DNA of 64,000 nucleotides from Clostridiales bacterium. GTDB lineage: Bacteria > Bacillota > Clostridia > Lachnospirales > Lachnospiraceae. The DNA lies in NCBI GenBank assembly GCA_018365455.1, contig JAGZJZ010000005.1:124001-188000 (forward strand), given 5' to 3'. Positions 1 through 8,339 of this stretch are shown here, one piece after another. Positions within the stretch are counted from its first letter, which is position 1. Every line of letters begins with the position of its first letter. Under the pieces are notes generated by a model. That model was given only the letters and a program-made list of their open reading frames with translations. It did no database searches and was not told the origin of the DNA. The position numbers were made by a program, and so were the translations under genes.

Positions 1-97
1 TGTGGAATACGGCTATCTGGATGCCATCGGGACAACCAGGGAATCCATGCTGTATGCACTGGAATGCTTTGAAAAATACGGTAATTTTAAGCAGTAA
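1..97 (+). CDS. C-terminal end of an unidentified protein (partial)
   Basis: Codons in the frame starting at base 2 give the last 31 residues of a protein, ending GNFKQ before TAA at 95-97. The gene begins outside the window. The fragment has no motif I can recognise, so no function is given. It is followed after 11 bases by a hairpin that could end its transcript. Frame choice rests on the absence of stops and the hairpin directly after the stop codon. Confidence 0.5.
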   Translation, partial: VEYGYLDAIGTTRESMLYALECFEKYGNFKQ

Positions 98-108
98 TTG
101 AATACGGA

Positions 109-139
109 ACAGGGCGGCGTTTCTAAAATGCCGCCCTGT
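109..139 (+). terminator. hairpin after the first partial gene
   Basis: A perfect 10-bp stem, ACAGGGCGGC (109-118) with GCCGCCCTGT (130-139), has an 11-base loop. The tail is not a run of T, so it may be a terminator with a weak U tract or an RNA 3' end stabiliser. Confidence 0.5.
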
Positions 140-193
140 AATTGTATCACCGGGGCGTATCTGTCAGTAATTTCTCTATATGAAAAGAAGTGC

Positions 194-222
194 TTGACGC
201 TTATATGAAATGTTCATATAAT
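194..222 (+). promoter_or_regulatory. sigma-A promoter of the DeoR gene with built-in palindromic operator
   Basis: TTGACG at 194-199 and TATAAT at 217-222 are 17 bases apart, which matches the vegetative promoter consensus. The spacer and -10 carry a perfect inverted repeat, TATATGAA (202-209) and TTCATATA (213-220), separated by three bases. The same half-site TATATGAA also occurs at 177-184. A repressor bound here would block RNA polymerase, so self-repression by the DeoR protein is the natural reading. That last step is inference. Confidence 0.75.
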
Positions 223-317
223 TGGAATATATCATGAGTTACTAAACAGGTACTGCCTGATTATTAGTGCAGCGCCAGACAGCAAGTATGGTATAGAAAA
301 CTAAAGGAGAGCGTGTT

Positions 318-1100
318 ATGAAACGAAGCCGGGCATTAGTAGATAATCGAAGAAAGAAATTATTGGAAGCCCTGAAAAGTAACGGGTCAGTGAAAGTGGG
401 GGATCTGGCCGATGAATTTCAGGTTTCACCGCTTACAATCCGCAGGGATCTCCAGTATCTGGAGGATCACAAAAAATTAGAGCGTTTTTACGGTGGTGCT
501 ACCGTAAGCGGAGAGGACGATGAGATTGTCACTCAGGAAGACGAGATTAAAATGTACCGCAAGAAAATTGCGCAGTACGCAGCATCGCTGGTAGAAGATG
601 GGGATACCATTTTTATCAATACCAGCGCTACAGCATTACAGATGATTAAATACATTAAAGATAAACGAGTTACGGTAATCACCAATAACGGAAAAGCCAT
701 TTTTATGGAACATTCTTCGAAAGTATCCGTCATTCTCAGCGGAGGTGAGCTTCGGGATATTAAGGAAGCCATGGTAGGAGAATTTGCCACCAACAATATC
801 AGCAAGGTTACGGCTAAGAAAAGTTTCCTGGGCTGCAGCGGGCTCTCTGTGGAGAGCGGTATGACAACGGAGATTCTCAGTGAAGTGAATATAAACGAAC
901 TGATGTTAAACCGTGTAACCGGGACGTCCTACATATTGGCGGATTACAGTAAGCTTGGGCGCAACAGCAGCTTCGTAAGCTGCCCCACAGAACGAATTAT
1001 CAACATTATTACAGATGAAAAGGCACCTCAGAATATCCTGGAGGGATTCCAGGAAAATAATATCAATATCTTTCAGGTGAGAAGGGATATGGAATTATAA
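318..1100 (+). CDS. DeoR-family transcriptional regulator
   Basis: A 260-residue protein with the DeoR layout. Residues 1-60 form a winged helix-turn-helix with the family signature around VSPLTIRRDL. The rest is the sugar-phosphate-sensing DeoRC fold with its glycine-rich segment LSGGELR and the GCSGLS stretch. These proteins repress sugar-utilisation genes and release DNA when a phosphorylated sugar binds. The start at 318 has AAAGGAG just upstream. The gene stands alone, and its target operon is not next to it, unless the truncated gene before it belongs to that pathway. The palindrome in its promoter suggests autoregulation. Confidence 0.85.
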   Translation: MKRSRALVDNRRKKLLEALKSNGSVKVGDLADEFQVSPLTIRRDLQYLEDHKKLERFYGGATVSGEDDEIVTQEDEIKMYRKKIAQYAASLVEDGDTIFINTSATALQMIKYIKDKRVTVITNNGKAIFMEHSSKVSVILSGGELRDIKEAMVGEFATNNISKVTAKKSFLGCSGLSVESGMTTEILSEVNINELMLNRVTGTSYILADYSKLGRNSSFVSCPTERIINIITDEKAPQNILEGFQENNINIFQVRRDMEL

Positions 1101-1153
1101 AAGCGAAGGAAAATAAAAAGGGATAGAAAATGGAAAAGCCGCATTCATGCAGT

Positions 1154-1240
1154 AGAAAAAGAGTGCATAAACGGAAGGTTCCCATAGGACAGACCACCAC
1201 TGGACTGTATAGGGGTACGGTCTGTTTATGCACTTTTTCT
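1154..1240 (+). terminator. large nested hairpin after the DeoR gene
   Basis: GTGCATAAAC (1163-1172) pairs exactly with GTTTATGCAC (1224-1233), and the stem extends outward through AGAAAAAG and CTTTTTCT. A second, inner pairing, ACAGACC (1189-1195) with GGTCTGT (1219-1225), shares two bases with the outer stem. The right arm ends in a T-rich run, so it can act as a terminator. At 87 bp it is larger than usual and could instead be a small RNA or a miniature palindromic repeat. Confidence 0.5.
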
Positions 1241-1321
1241 TATAATGGAATAACGAATCCAAATACAAGATAAACGATCATAAAAATACTGAAAAATATC
1301 ATATAATTAGGAACATAATGA

Positions 1322-1350
1322 TTGATTTGTAGAAAATTATATGATATAAT
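1322..1350 (+). promoter_or_regulatory. sigma-A promoter for the 164-residue membrane protein
   Basis: TTGATT (1322-1327) and TATAAT (1345-1350) are separated by 17 bases, and the gene starts 30 bases downstream of the -10. Confidence 0.65.
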
Positions 1351-1379
1351 GAACGTATAAAAAGAAAGGGGCGGATTTT

Positions 1380-1874
1380 ATGATTATTTTGAACTATGCG
1401 GTATGTATATTGTTGATAGGGTGTCTGATTGGGGAAGCTTACTTTATTATCCGGAGAAATAAAACCATCGTGAAAAAGGGAAAAGACGACTTTTTTACTT
1501 ATGCACTGGTGATGTTTTTTGCGCTTTTGATATTTCCCATCTCGTCGGCTAACAGCATGATTGAGGATTTTCGTAATATCCTGGTGCTGGTTACGCTGTT
1601 TGCATCAGCGGGAATTAAAAGAGGGTTGTCCAAAAAGGGCGTGGAGAAAATTTGCTTTACAGTACCATGGAGTCAGATCAAAGAAATCCGCATTGACGCT
1701 TTTCAGTATTCCAAAATGCAGATAATCTGTGTGACCGATAAGAGAAAGTACAAACTGCTATTTAGCAAATACCAGTTAAAAGATATTTTAAGGGAACTGG
1801 AAAAGCATGTCTCCAATATCTATATCCAGAATTCCCTGGATGATGTTTTGAAGATGAAGAAAGCTAAGGCGTAG
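1380..1874 (+). CDS. small membrane protein of unknown function
   Basis: A 164-residue protein. An N-terminal transmembrane helix (about residues 3-23) is followed by a basic stretch and one or two more hydrophobic segments (about 40-58 and 65-80). The soluble C-terminal part (about 90-164) contains VPWSQIKEIRI and resembles membrane-anchored PH-like/DUF5673-type tails, but I cannot assign a family firmly. AAGAAAGGGGCGG before ATG is the ribosome site. The gene has its own promoter and lies before ptsH, with about 90 bases between, so a shared role is not implied. Confidence 0.6.
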   Translation: MIILNYAVCILLIGCLIGEAYFIIRRNKTIVKKGKDDFFTYALVMFFALLIFPISSANSMIEDFRNILVLVTLFASAGIKRGLSKKGVEKICFTVPWSQIKEIRIDAFQYSKMQIICVTDKRKYKLLFSKYQLKDILRELEKHVSNIYIQNSLDDVLKMKKAKA

Positions 1875-1962
1875 AGGTGTAGAGGCATAAAGAGTTCTTG
1901 AGCATAAAACATTTAGAATATGTAAATATAGAAAAACTATCTAAAAAAAGGAGAAGATAAAA

Positions 1963-2226
1963 ATGGTTAGTGAAAAAATTACAGTTAAGAACAAGTCAGG
2001 ATTACATTTAAGACCGGCAGGAGAACTTTCGAAAATTGCAGCAAAATGTCCATCCAACATCACACTGGTAAAAGGAGAAAAACGTGTGAATCCCAAAAGT
2101 GTATTGATTCTCATGAGTGCAGGCATTATGTGTGGAGATGAAATTATCGTAGAGTGTGACGGAGAAACGGAAGTACAGGATTTAAAAACAATTTTAGATG
2201 CTATTGCAAGCGGTTTAGGAGAATAG
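1963..2226 (+). CDS. ptsH: phosphocarrier protein HPr
   Basis: An 87-residue HPr. His15 in GLHLRPA accepts phosphate from enzyme I. Ser46 in NPKSV is the site that HPr kinase/phosphorylase uses for carbon catabolite control in Firmicutes, so this HPr should work in both sugar uptake and CcpA signalling. The length matches the family. GGAGAAG precedes ATG. The gene for enzyme I follows after 9 bases, forming the usual ptsHI operon. Confidence 0.95.
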   Translation: MVSEKITVKNKSGLHLRPAGELSKIAAKCPSNITLVKGEKRVNPKSVLILMSAGIMCGDEIIVECDGETEVQDLKTILDAIASGLGE

Positions 2227-2235
2227 GGGATTGGT

Positions 2236-3909
2236 ATGAAAACGATACAGGTTGAGAAGACTTCTTCCAAAGGAATTGTTATGGGGCGGGTTTTTCGAAA
2301 AGAAGATCAGGATCTGTCTCCGGAATGTTATGCAGCAGATAACGCCGTGTCTGAAGCAGAAAAATATAGAGCGGCTGTTGACGAGGTAATTAATGAACTG
2401 GAGCCGCTGGCTGCAGAATCAGATATTTTTGCAGCACATCTGGAACTGGCTAAGGATATTGCCCTTATGGAAGGGGTTCTGGATAAAATAGAAAATGGAA
2501 AAGAAAATGCCCAGATGGCTTTAGCGCATACGGCTGAGGAATATTGCGCCATATTCGAATGTATGGAAGATGAGTACATGAGGGAGCGGGCAGCAGATAT
2601 TAAGGATATCAGAAACAGGTTGATGAGAAAGTTAAAGGGAATACCCGACGACGACTATGACGGAATTCGGGAAAAAGTAATTTTAGTTGCATCTGATCTG
2701 GCACCTTCCGATACCGCAAAATTAAATTTGGATTACATACTGGGATTCATCACAGAACTGGGTGGAGTTACCAGCCATGTTTCCATTATGGCAAGAAGCC
2801 TTGGACTGCCGGCGCTGGTTGGAGTAAAGGGGATTCTGGAACAGGCATCCTCCGGTGACTTTGTCATTATGGATGCGTCTGAGGGCTGCATCATTGTGGA
2901 CCCTGACCGGGAACAGATTGAAGAATATCAGGAAAAAGCAGAAGCATTTGCAAGGCGGCAGAAGGAACTGGAGTCATTGAGCCACCTTCCGGCTGTTACA
3001 TCCGATGGCAGGAGCGTGAAGGTCTGTGCCAACGTCGGAAGCATTGAAGATGTTAAGAATGCAATTAAAAACCACATTGATGGCATCGGATTGTTTAGAA
3101 GTGAATTCTTATATATGGAAAATTCACATTTTCCAACAGAAGAAGAACAGTTTGCGGTATATAAGGAAGCTGCCGAACTGGTGAAAAGTGAACTGATTAT
3201 CCGGACACTGGATATCGGGGGAGACAAAGAACTTCCTTACTATGAATTTGAAAAAGAAGAAAACCCCTTTCTTGGATGGCGTGCAATCCGCATTTCCCTG
3301 GAAATGGAGGATATGTTCAAGGATCAGCTGAGAGCCCTCTTAAGAGCAAGTGCATTTGGAGATATCCGGATCATGTATCCGATGATTATATCTATGGAAG
3401 AGCTGAATAAAGCCAATGAACTGTTAGAGGTCTGTAAACTGGAATTAAAGGCAGAGGGTGTGGCATATAAAGAAGATATCAAGGTAGGAATGATGATTGA
3501 GACCCCGGCTTCTGTAATGTGCGTGGAAGAATTTGCGGCTCATGTGGACTTCTTCAGCATTGGGACAAACGATCTTACCCAGTATATTCTGGCGGTAGAC
3601 CGGGGAAATAAAAAAATTGCCTCCCGATATAATACATTTCATCCGGCAGTGCTAAAAGCAATCCAGCGTATCATTCAGGCAGGCCACGCACACCAGATTC
3701 CGGTAGGCATGTGCGGCGAGTTTGCAAGCGATGAAAAAGCAACAGAAATGCTTCTGGGAATGGGGCTGGATGAATTCAGTATCTCAGCCGGGGAAGTGGC
3801 TAATATTAAAAATGTAATCCGAAACAGCAGCTATGAAGAGGCAAAACAGACTGCGTGTAAGGCTGTATCGGTGTATACGATTCAGGATGTTATGGATGCG
3901 ATACAATAA
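2236..3909 (+). CDS. ptsI: PTS enzyme I (phosphoenolpyruvate-protein phosphotransferase)
   Basis: A 557-residue cytosolic enzyme that takes phosphate from PEP and passes it to HPr. The N-terminal HPr-binding and swivelling domains carry the phospho-histidine at about residue 181 in GGVTSHVSIMAR. The C-terminal PEP-binding barrel has GIGLFRSEFLY, GTNDLTQY and the catalytic Cys at about 493 in GMCGEFA. Length is near the usual 570. It follows ptsH closely, and a strong hairpin terminates the operon. Confidence 0.96.
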   Translation: MKTIQVEKTSSKGIVMGRVFRKEDQDLSPECYAADNAVSEAEKYRAAVDEVINELEPLAAESDIFAAHLELAKDIALMEGVLDKIENGKENAQMALAHTAEEYCAIFECMEDEYMRERAADIKDIRNRLMRKLKGIPDDDYDGIREKVILVASDLAPSDTAKLNLDYILGFITELGGVTSHVSIMARSLGLPALVGVKGILEQASSGDFVIMDASEGCIIVDPDREQIEEYQEKAEAFARRQKELESLSHLPAVTSDGRSVKVCANVGSIEDVKNAIKNHIDGIGLFRSEFLYMENSHFPTEEEQFAVYKEAAELVKSELIIRTLDIGGDKELPYYEFEKEENPFLGWRAIRISLEMEDMFKDQLRALLRASAFGDIRIMYPMIISMEELNKANELLEVCKLELKAEGVAYKEDIKVGMMIETPASVMCVEEFAAHVDFFSIGTNDLTQYILAVDRGNKKIASRYNTFHPAVLKAIQRIIQAGHAHQIPVGMCGEFASDEKATEMLLGMGLDEFSISAGEVANIKNVIRNSSYEEAKQTACKAVSVYTIQDVMDAIQ

Positions 3910-3912
3910 ATT

Positions 3913-3944
3913 AAACCGCTTATTCAGCAAAGGATAAGCGGTTT
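3913..3944 (+). terminator. terminator of ptsHI
   Basis: AAACCGCTTAT (3913-3923) pairs perfectly with ATAAGCGGTTT (3934-3944) around a 10-base loop. An AT-rich tail follows 4 bases after the ptsI stop codon. Confidence 0.85.
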
Positions 3945-4059
3945 ATTTAATCTACGGAGACAAAGAGCAGGAATAAGCGATCCTTTTAATATTCTGTAAT
4001 TACATAGCAGGGATTAGAAATACTACTGTATTTCCAAATTACAGCATAGGAATAAGCAT

Positions 4060-5025
4060 TTAATTTAATTCCAACATCCTCCTGGCAGCATACTGGTCAA
4101 TAATCAGTGTATCAATATACCCGCCCCGGACAGCGCCCAGAACGGCTTCTGCCTTTTCCTCCATGCCAGCCACACAGATCACTTCGTTCACTTTTCTGAT
4201 ATCATCCAGATCAATACCGATCATTTTCTGGGAAAGGCTTGTCAGGATCTCCTGTCCACTGACATCGTAAAAGTGTCCGCCGATATGCCCGATGGCGCCT
4301 TTTTCGGAGAGCTTCTCCAGTGATCCGGGCTGGATGAAATCTTTCCAGGATTTAGAGGCTATGGAACCAACACTGGTTAGAATTACATTGGCACGCCTTG
4401 CCAGATCCAGTGTTTTCTTAATATTTGGTTCCTGAATCAGACTTTCCCGCAGGGTTTTTGATTTTACAAAAAGGGGAGCGTAGATATAGTGGTAGGTCCC
4501 TCCATAGGATGCCGCAAGTTCTTTGGAGAGATCCAGGGAATCCCGCTCCGGTTTGTGGGTAATGGCAGCGCCCATGATGGGCACAACGGTAAGGGGAATA
4601 TTTTTGCTGGTCTTAATTGCCTGAACCGTATGGTAGACCGTATTCCCCCAGGACATTCCCAAAATCGTATTCTTATCGATAATAGAATCCAGATAGTAGG
4701 CAGCGGCTTCGCCCAGCTTTTGCAGCACATAGGAAGAATTCTGCTCCTTCACCGAGATAATCCTAACATGCTTTAAAGAGAATGTCTCCATAAACTTCTG
4801 CTCCAAAGCACTGTTCCGTTCCCAGGGTTCATGGATCGTTATTTCTACAACCCCTATCCGGCGGGCTTCTTTCAGCATCCTGGATATCTTGGAACGGGAA
4901 GTATAGAACCGGTCGGCTATTTCATTCTGAGTCATATCGGAATTGTAATAAAGATTTGCTACGGCTGAAAGAAAATTCCATTTCTCCGTATCATTCATCA
5001 TTTCATAATTTTTCACATCTTCCAC
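4060..5025 (-). CDS. SorC/DeoR-type sugar-binding transcriptional regulator
   Basis: A 321-residue regulator. The N-terminal helix-turn-helix (about residues 22-52, with MTQNEIADRF and SRSKISRML) is followed by a SorC sugar-binding domain containing GMSWGNTVYHTV and the VVPIMGA segment. Such proteins sense sugar phosphates and control the adjacent catabolic operon. The start is GTG at 5025 with AGGAG 9 bases before it. The gene lies downstream of the araD-type gene on the same strand but behind a strong terminator, so it probably has its own promoter. The likely targets are the pentulose-phosphate genes next to it. Confidence 0.88.
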   Translation of the reverse strand: MEDVKNYEMMNDTEKWNFLSAVANLYYNSDMTQNEIADRFYTSRSKISRMLKEARRIGVVEITIHEPWERNSALEQKFMETFSLKHVRIISVKEQNSSYVLQKLGEAAAYYLDSIIDKNTILGMSWGNTVYHTVQAIKTSKNIPLTVVPIMGAAITHKPERDSLDLSKELAASYGGTYHYIYAPLFVKSKTLRESLIQEPNIKKTLDLARRANVILTSVGSIASKSWKDFIQPGSLEKLSEKGAIGHIGGHFYDVSGQEILTSLSQKMIGIDLDDIRKVNEVICVAGMEEKAEAVLGAVRGGYIDTLIIDQYAARRMLELN

Positions 5026-5064
5026 CTCATGCAGCTCCTTTCCAGTCAGTATTCATAATGAAAT

Positions 5065-5080
5065 CTAATAATCATATTAG
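5065..5080. promoter_or_regulatory. inverted repeat upstream of the SorC-type gene
   Basis: CTAATA (5065-5070) and TATTAG (5075-5080) flank a 4-base centre, about 40 bases before the GTG start. It could be a binding site for the regulator, but the region is AT-rich and chance palindromes are possible. Confidence 0.3.
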
Positions 5081-5130
5081 CAATTATGGGGGCGTTTGTA
5101 AAGGAGATCTGTTGTATATTCAGGTATAAA

Positions 5131-5170
5131 GGGAGAGCTAAGAGCATGTCAACACGCTCTTAGCTCTCCC
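5131..5170 (-). terminator. terminator of the pentulose-phosphate operon
   Basis: A perfect 15-bp stem (5131-5145 with 5156-5170) with a 10-base loop lies 11 bases after the stop codon of the araD-type gene. Read on the minus strand it is followed by TTTATA. Confidence 0.85.
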
Positions 5171-5181
5171 TTCTGACATCC

Positions 5182-5871
5182 CTATTTCTGTCCATAATAC
5201 GCATCTGCTCCGTGTTTTCGCAGATAGTGCTTATCCTGCAGCACCTGGGGAGCTGGTTTTACGGAAGAGTTTAAGGTTTCGGTACGGTAAGACATTTTTG
5301 CGATTTCTTCCAATACCACTGCATTGTGCACCGCATCAGCCGCGTCTGTTCCCCAGGTGAAGGGCCCGTGATTGCTGCAGAGAATACCGGGAACGGACAT
5401 TACGTTTTTGGCAGAAACGGTTTCTATGATGACTAATCCGGTGTTTTTTTCGTAAGCAGAATTAATTTCTTCCGGTGTCAGGCTTCTGGCACAGGGGATT
5501 TCTCCGTAGAAATAATCTGCATGGGTGGTTCCGTAGCAGGGAATCCCTCTTTTTGCCTGCGCCCAGGAAGTTGCCCAGGGGGAATGGGTATGTACGATAC
5601 CGCCGATATGAGAATAAGCTTTGTATAATTCCAAATGGGTAGGAGTATCGGAAGAAGGATTGTAAGCACCTTCAATTTTGTTCCCGTTCAGATCCATGAC
5701 CACCATATCGGAAGGAACCAGCTTGTCATAGTCAACACCGCTTGGTTTGATTACAAACAGTCCGCTTTCACGGTCAATGGCACTTACATTGCCCCAGGTA
5801 AAGGTTACAAGATTGTATTTTGGCAGGTCCATATTTGCTTCGTATACTTTTTGTTTTAATTCTTCTAACAT
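5182..5871 (-). CDS. araD: L-ribulose-5-phosphate 4-epimerase (AraD/UlaF type)
   Basis: A 229-residue class II aldolase-family zinc enzyme that converts L-ribulose 5-phosphate to D-xylulose 5-phosphate. Visible signatures are GNVSAID, KPSGVDYD, SSDTPTHLELY (Asp75 and His79), the zinc pair His94/His96 in VHTHSPWA, and His168 in CSNHGPF. Length fits AraD. AGAAGGAG precedes ATG. No araA or araB is nearby, but a UlaE-like 3-epimerase is in the same operon. UlaF (ascorbate or L-xylulose route) is therefore as likely as AraD, and sequence alone does not separate them. Confidence 0.92.
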   Translation of the reverse strand: MLEELKQKVYEANMDLPKYNLVTFTWGNVSAIDRESGLFVIKPSGVDYDKLVPSDMVVMDLNGNKIEGAYNPSSDTPTHLELYKAYSHIGGIVHTHSPWATSWAQAKRGIPCYGTTHADYFYGEIPCARSLTPEEINSAYEKNTGLVIIETVSAKNVMSVPGILCSNHGPFTWGTDAADAVHNAVVLEEIAKMSYRTETLNSSVKPAPQVLQDKHYLRKHGADAYYGQK

Positions 5872-5940
5872 TATTTTCTCCTTCTATCAAAATCATTTTC
5901 ACCAAATTCTTCGGCTCTTTTAAATTATATCCACAGTAAA

Positions 5941-6073
5941 CGGAGACCCGCTGTCTCCGCCAGATGCACGTCTGTTAAAGCTAATCGCAACCCACTACGC
6001 AGCTCACTACGAGTCGCTTCGCATACGTACACTTGCCGCAGACAGCAGGCAAAAGCAATTTTCAAACACGCTC
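5941..6073 (-). repeat. extragenic repeat region within the pentulose operon
   Basis: The 208 bases between the two operon genes hold no gene. At 6051-6073 there is a 23-bp sequence repeated exactly at 26284-26306, also directly after a gene and in the same orientation. At 5941-5959 there is a small hairpin, CGGAGAC with GTCTCCG. Read on the minus strand, the unit starts GAGCGTGTTTGAAAATTG and may extend to the hairpin. Confidence 0.55.
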
Positions 6074-6079
6074 AGATTT

Positions 6080-7135
6080 CTATATTTTCAATATCGTATA
6101 CCGTGCAACCTCATCAATTTCCCGGTTTGTGGAAATGAGAATGTCTTCATTATTATATGAAAAGTGCATAACATTAGCGGGACCGCAGTCTTTATCCAGA
6201 ATATCAGCATGATAGCAGCCGTCTTCAGAGTCATAGGTAAATGCGATTAAATTGCGCTCTCCCTGGCGGTGTCCGATGATTGCGGCAGGACCGCACTCCA
6301 GCATACCTCCCCAGATTGCATGGGTAAATGCGGATTTGACCGGATACTCATAAACAATGGAAAAGTGATCGCCCTGCTTTTTGTAGATGCGGATGGTGTC
6401 CCCGTGAAATGGTGAAAGTACCACTAATTCTTTGTCTCCGTCAGAATCCAAATCAACCAATACGGCATCACTGGCAGGTGTGTCAAGCAGTTGGATGATC
6501 TGCCAGTCTGCCCCGGGCTGTGCAGGCGGATAAAATTGGAAGACACCCTGTTCACATGAGATTACACAGGTCTGTGTATTTCCCATAGCTATTTTATAAT
6601 AGCCATGGTTTTTCAGCATTCCATCTTTTAGTACGGTCATGGGCAGCTGATTTTCTTCGTTATAGGGACTTAAATCACGGGGGAGTTCTGCGACGTAGAC
6701 TTTACCCGGCATGGACCAGTCATCTTTGTATGCGTGTCCGGATTTTAAGGTACAGGCAATCAGATAATTGATGCCCTGGTTTTCGATAATATCAAAACGG
6801 TGTACGTGGGGAAGGCATACCAAAGTACGGATGCCCCATGTTCCGGATTCATCAGGGGTGGCAATTACAATTTTAGCTTCTTTGGAGTCATTTGGTGAGT
6901 AGAATTTATGTGTAGCCAGAAACTGGCCGTTTGTGCCGGGAACCTGTACCATGGACATCACTCCGCCCGGCTCATTCCAGACAGTAGCTTCTTCCTTTCC
7001 ATCCAGGTCAAATAATATACACCGGTCCGTTTTTTCAGCGGCAACTAAGAAGTGCTGGCTGCCATTGTAAGTCAAAGGGGCAATCGAGTAACACTTTGTA
7101 AGGTTTGAGATCACTTTTTTTTCTGCTTTTAACAT
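6080..7135 (-). CDS. cytosolic beta-propeller-like protein, unknown role in sugar operon
   Basis: A 351-residue protein without signal peptide or membrane segment. It is rich in short beta-strand patterns, and at about residues 225-240 it has LVDLDSDGDKELVV, an FG-GAP/VCBS-type calcium-binding loop typical of beta-propellers. Other blades are suggested by recurring aromatic-glycine and FDLDG patterns. It starts one base after the stop of the 3-epimerase gene, so it is co-translated with a sugar-phosphate enzyme. A lactonase, an epimerase or a ligand-sensing role is possible, but no catalytic motif can be named. Confidence 0.7.
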   Translation of the reverse strand: MLKAEKKVISNLTKCYSIAPLTYNGSQHFLVAAEKTDRCILFDLDGKEEATVWNEPGGVMSMVQVPGTNGQFLATHKFYSPNDSKEAKIVIATPDESGTWGIRTLVCLPHVHRFDIIENQGINYLIACTLKSGHAYKDDWSMPGKVYVAELPRDLSPYNEENQLPMTVLKDGMLKNHGYYKIAMGNTQTCVISCEQGVFQFYPPAQPGADWQIIQLLDTPASDAVLVDLDSDGDKELVVLSPFHGDTIRIYKKQGDHFSIVYEYPVKSAFTHAIWGGMLECGPAAIIGHRQGERNLIAFTYDSEDGCYHADILDKDCGPANVMHFSYNNEDILISTNREIDEVARYTILKI

Positions 7136-7136
7136 A

Positions 7137-8042
7137 TTATGCTGTCCTTTCTGCTTTTTTGTTTTCCTGAGGCGGTGGCGTAAGAAGTCCCGCCTGTTTC
7201 ATTTTATCTTCCACAAACATTCTGGCTTCCCGAATATTGTTAACGGCATCATCAAAGCTGTTGTTTACAGTATTATCTGCCCACATTTCAATTAAGAACA
7301 TACCGGAATAGCCCAATTCCTTTAATTTTCGGAAAATATCCGTAAATCTGACGCAGCCTTCGCCGAAGGGAACGCATTTAAAGACGCCGGGTTTGGTTTC
7401 TTTCACGTGTATGGCAACAATATCCGCAAAGCCAAGCTCCAGTTCCCCTTCCACATCGCTGCTGAAGTTGCTGAGGTTCCCCATATCCGGATAGATCTTA
7501 AAATATGGAGACGGAATCTCCTTTAAATAGTGCATGGCGCGGACGATGGTGCCTACAAATTTTGTATCCATAATCTCCATTGCCAGTATGACACCCGCTC
7601 TTGCCGCCATGGCTACGGATTGTTTCATGCCGTCCAGAAAAAGGGCTTTTGTTTCTTCGTCCGATTCTTCGTAGTAAACGTCATAGGTTGCCAGCTGGAT
7701 ACAGCGGATGCCTAATTTTACAGATAAGAGAATCGCTTTTTCCATAATTTCAAATGCTTTTGCGCGGATATGAGGGTCTTTGCTGCCAAATGGATACTTC
7801 CGGTGGCCGCTTAAACACATGGTGGGAAATGAAATCCCGGTTTGCTCCATGGTAGATTTCAGAGCATCAATTTCTTCTTCACTCCAGTCCAGGCGACTTA
7901 AGCGTTCATCGGATTCATCAACGGATAGTTCCATATAATCAAAGCCTGCAGCTTTTGCAGCCTTCATTTTTTCCTCCCAGGTAAAGTCCCCGGGGAGTGC
8001 TTTTTCATATATGCCAATGGGTATCTTATGGATATTATACAT
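7137..8042 (-). CDS. ulaE: L-xylulose-5-phosphate 3-epimerase (UlaE/SgbU-like)
   Basis: A TIM-barrel enzyme of the AP-endonuclease-2/xylose-isomerase-like superfamily that interconverts L-xylulose 5-phosphate and L-ribulose 5-phosphate. Metal ligands line up with E. coli UlaE within one residue: Glu156 in AMEIMD, Asp186 in YPDMGN, His212 in AIHVKE and Glu252 in LIEMWAD. I chose the ATG at 8042 (301 residues) because AAAGGAG lies 10 bases before it. The longer GTG start at 8051 would have the ribosome site directly against it. It is the first gene of the minus-strand operon. UlaD, the usual previous step, is not in the window. Confidence 0.88.
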   Translation of the reverse strand: MYNIHKIPIGIYEKALPGDFTWEEKMKAAKAAGFDYMELSVDESDERLSRLDWSEEEIDALKSTMEQTGISFPTMCLSGHRKYPFGSKDPHIRAKAFEIMEKAILLSVKLGIRCIQLATYDVYYEESDEETKALFLDGMKQSVAMAARAGVILAMEIMDTKFVGTIVRAMHYLKEIPSPYFKIYPDMGNLSNFSSDVEGELELGFADIVAIHVKETKPGVFKCVPFGEGCVRFTDIFRKLKELGYSGMFLIEMWADNTVNNSFDDAVNNIREARMFVEDKMKQAGLLTPPPQENKKAERTA

Positions 8043-8096
8043 TAATTCCACACTCCTTTTCTACATAAATTCTTATTAATTCCAGCATATCATATG

Positions 8097-8141
8097 GTGC
8101 GCACATGTTCAACAAATTCTCAGTTATTGCACATATGTGCA
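8097..8141. promoter_or_regulatory. palindromes upstream of the ulaE-like operon (candidate operators)
   Basis: TGCACATATGTGCA (8128-8141) is a perfect 14-bp palindrome. GTGCGCAC (8097-8104) is an 8-bp palindrome with the related TGxGCACATG edge. Both sit 55-100 bases upstream of the operon start, where an operator or activator site would be expected. The SorC-type regulator encoded at the other end is the obvious candidate protein. Confidence 0.5.
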
Positions 8142-8339
8142 GATGGGTTTGGATAGAATTACAGAATTCCACTTTGAAGATGGACATTTTGCGATTCTTC
8201 CTGTAAAATAAGGGAGAAAGTGTGAAGTGTGAAGTGATCACTGTTTGAAAGTGTTCATCTTGTGATTCATTCGCACAGGGAAAGAAAGATACTTTTCTGC
8301 GTATATTTTAGCCGTATAAAACCGGCAGAGGAGGAAAAC

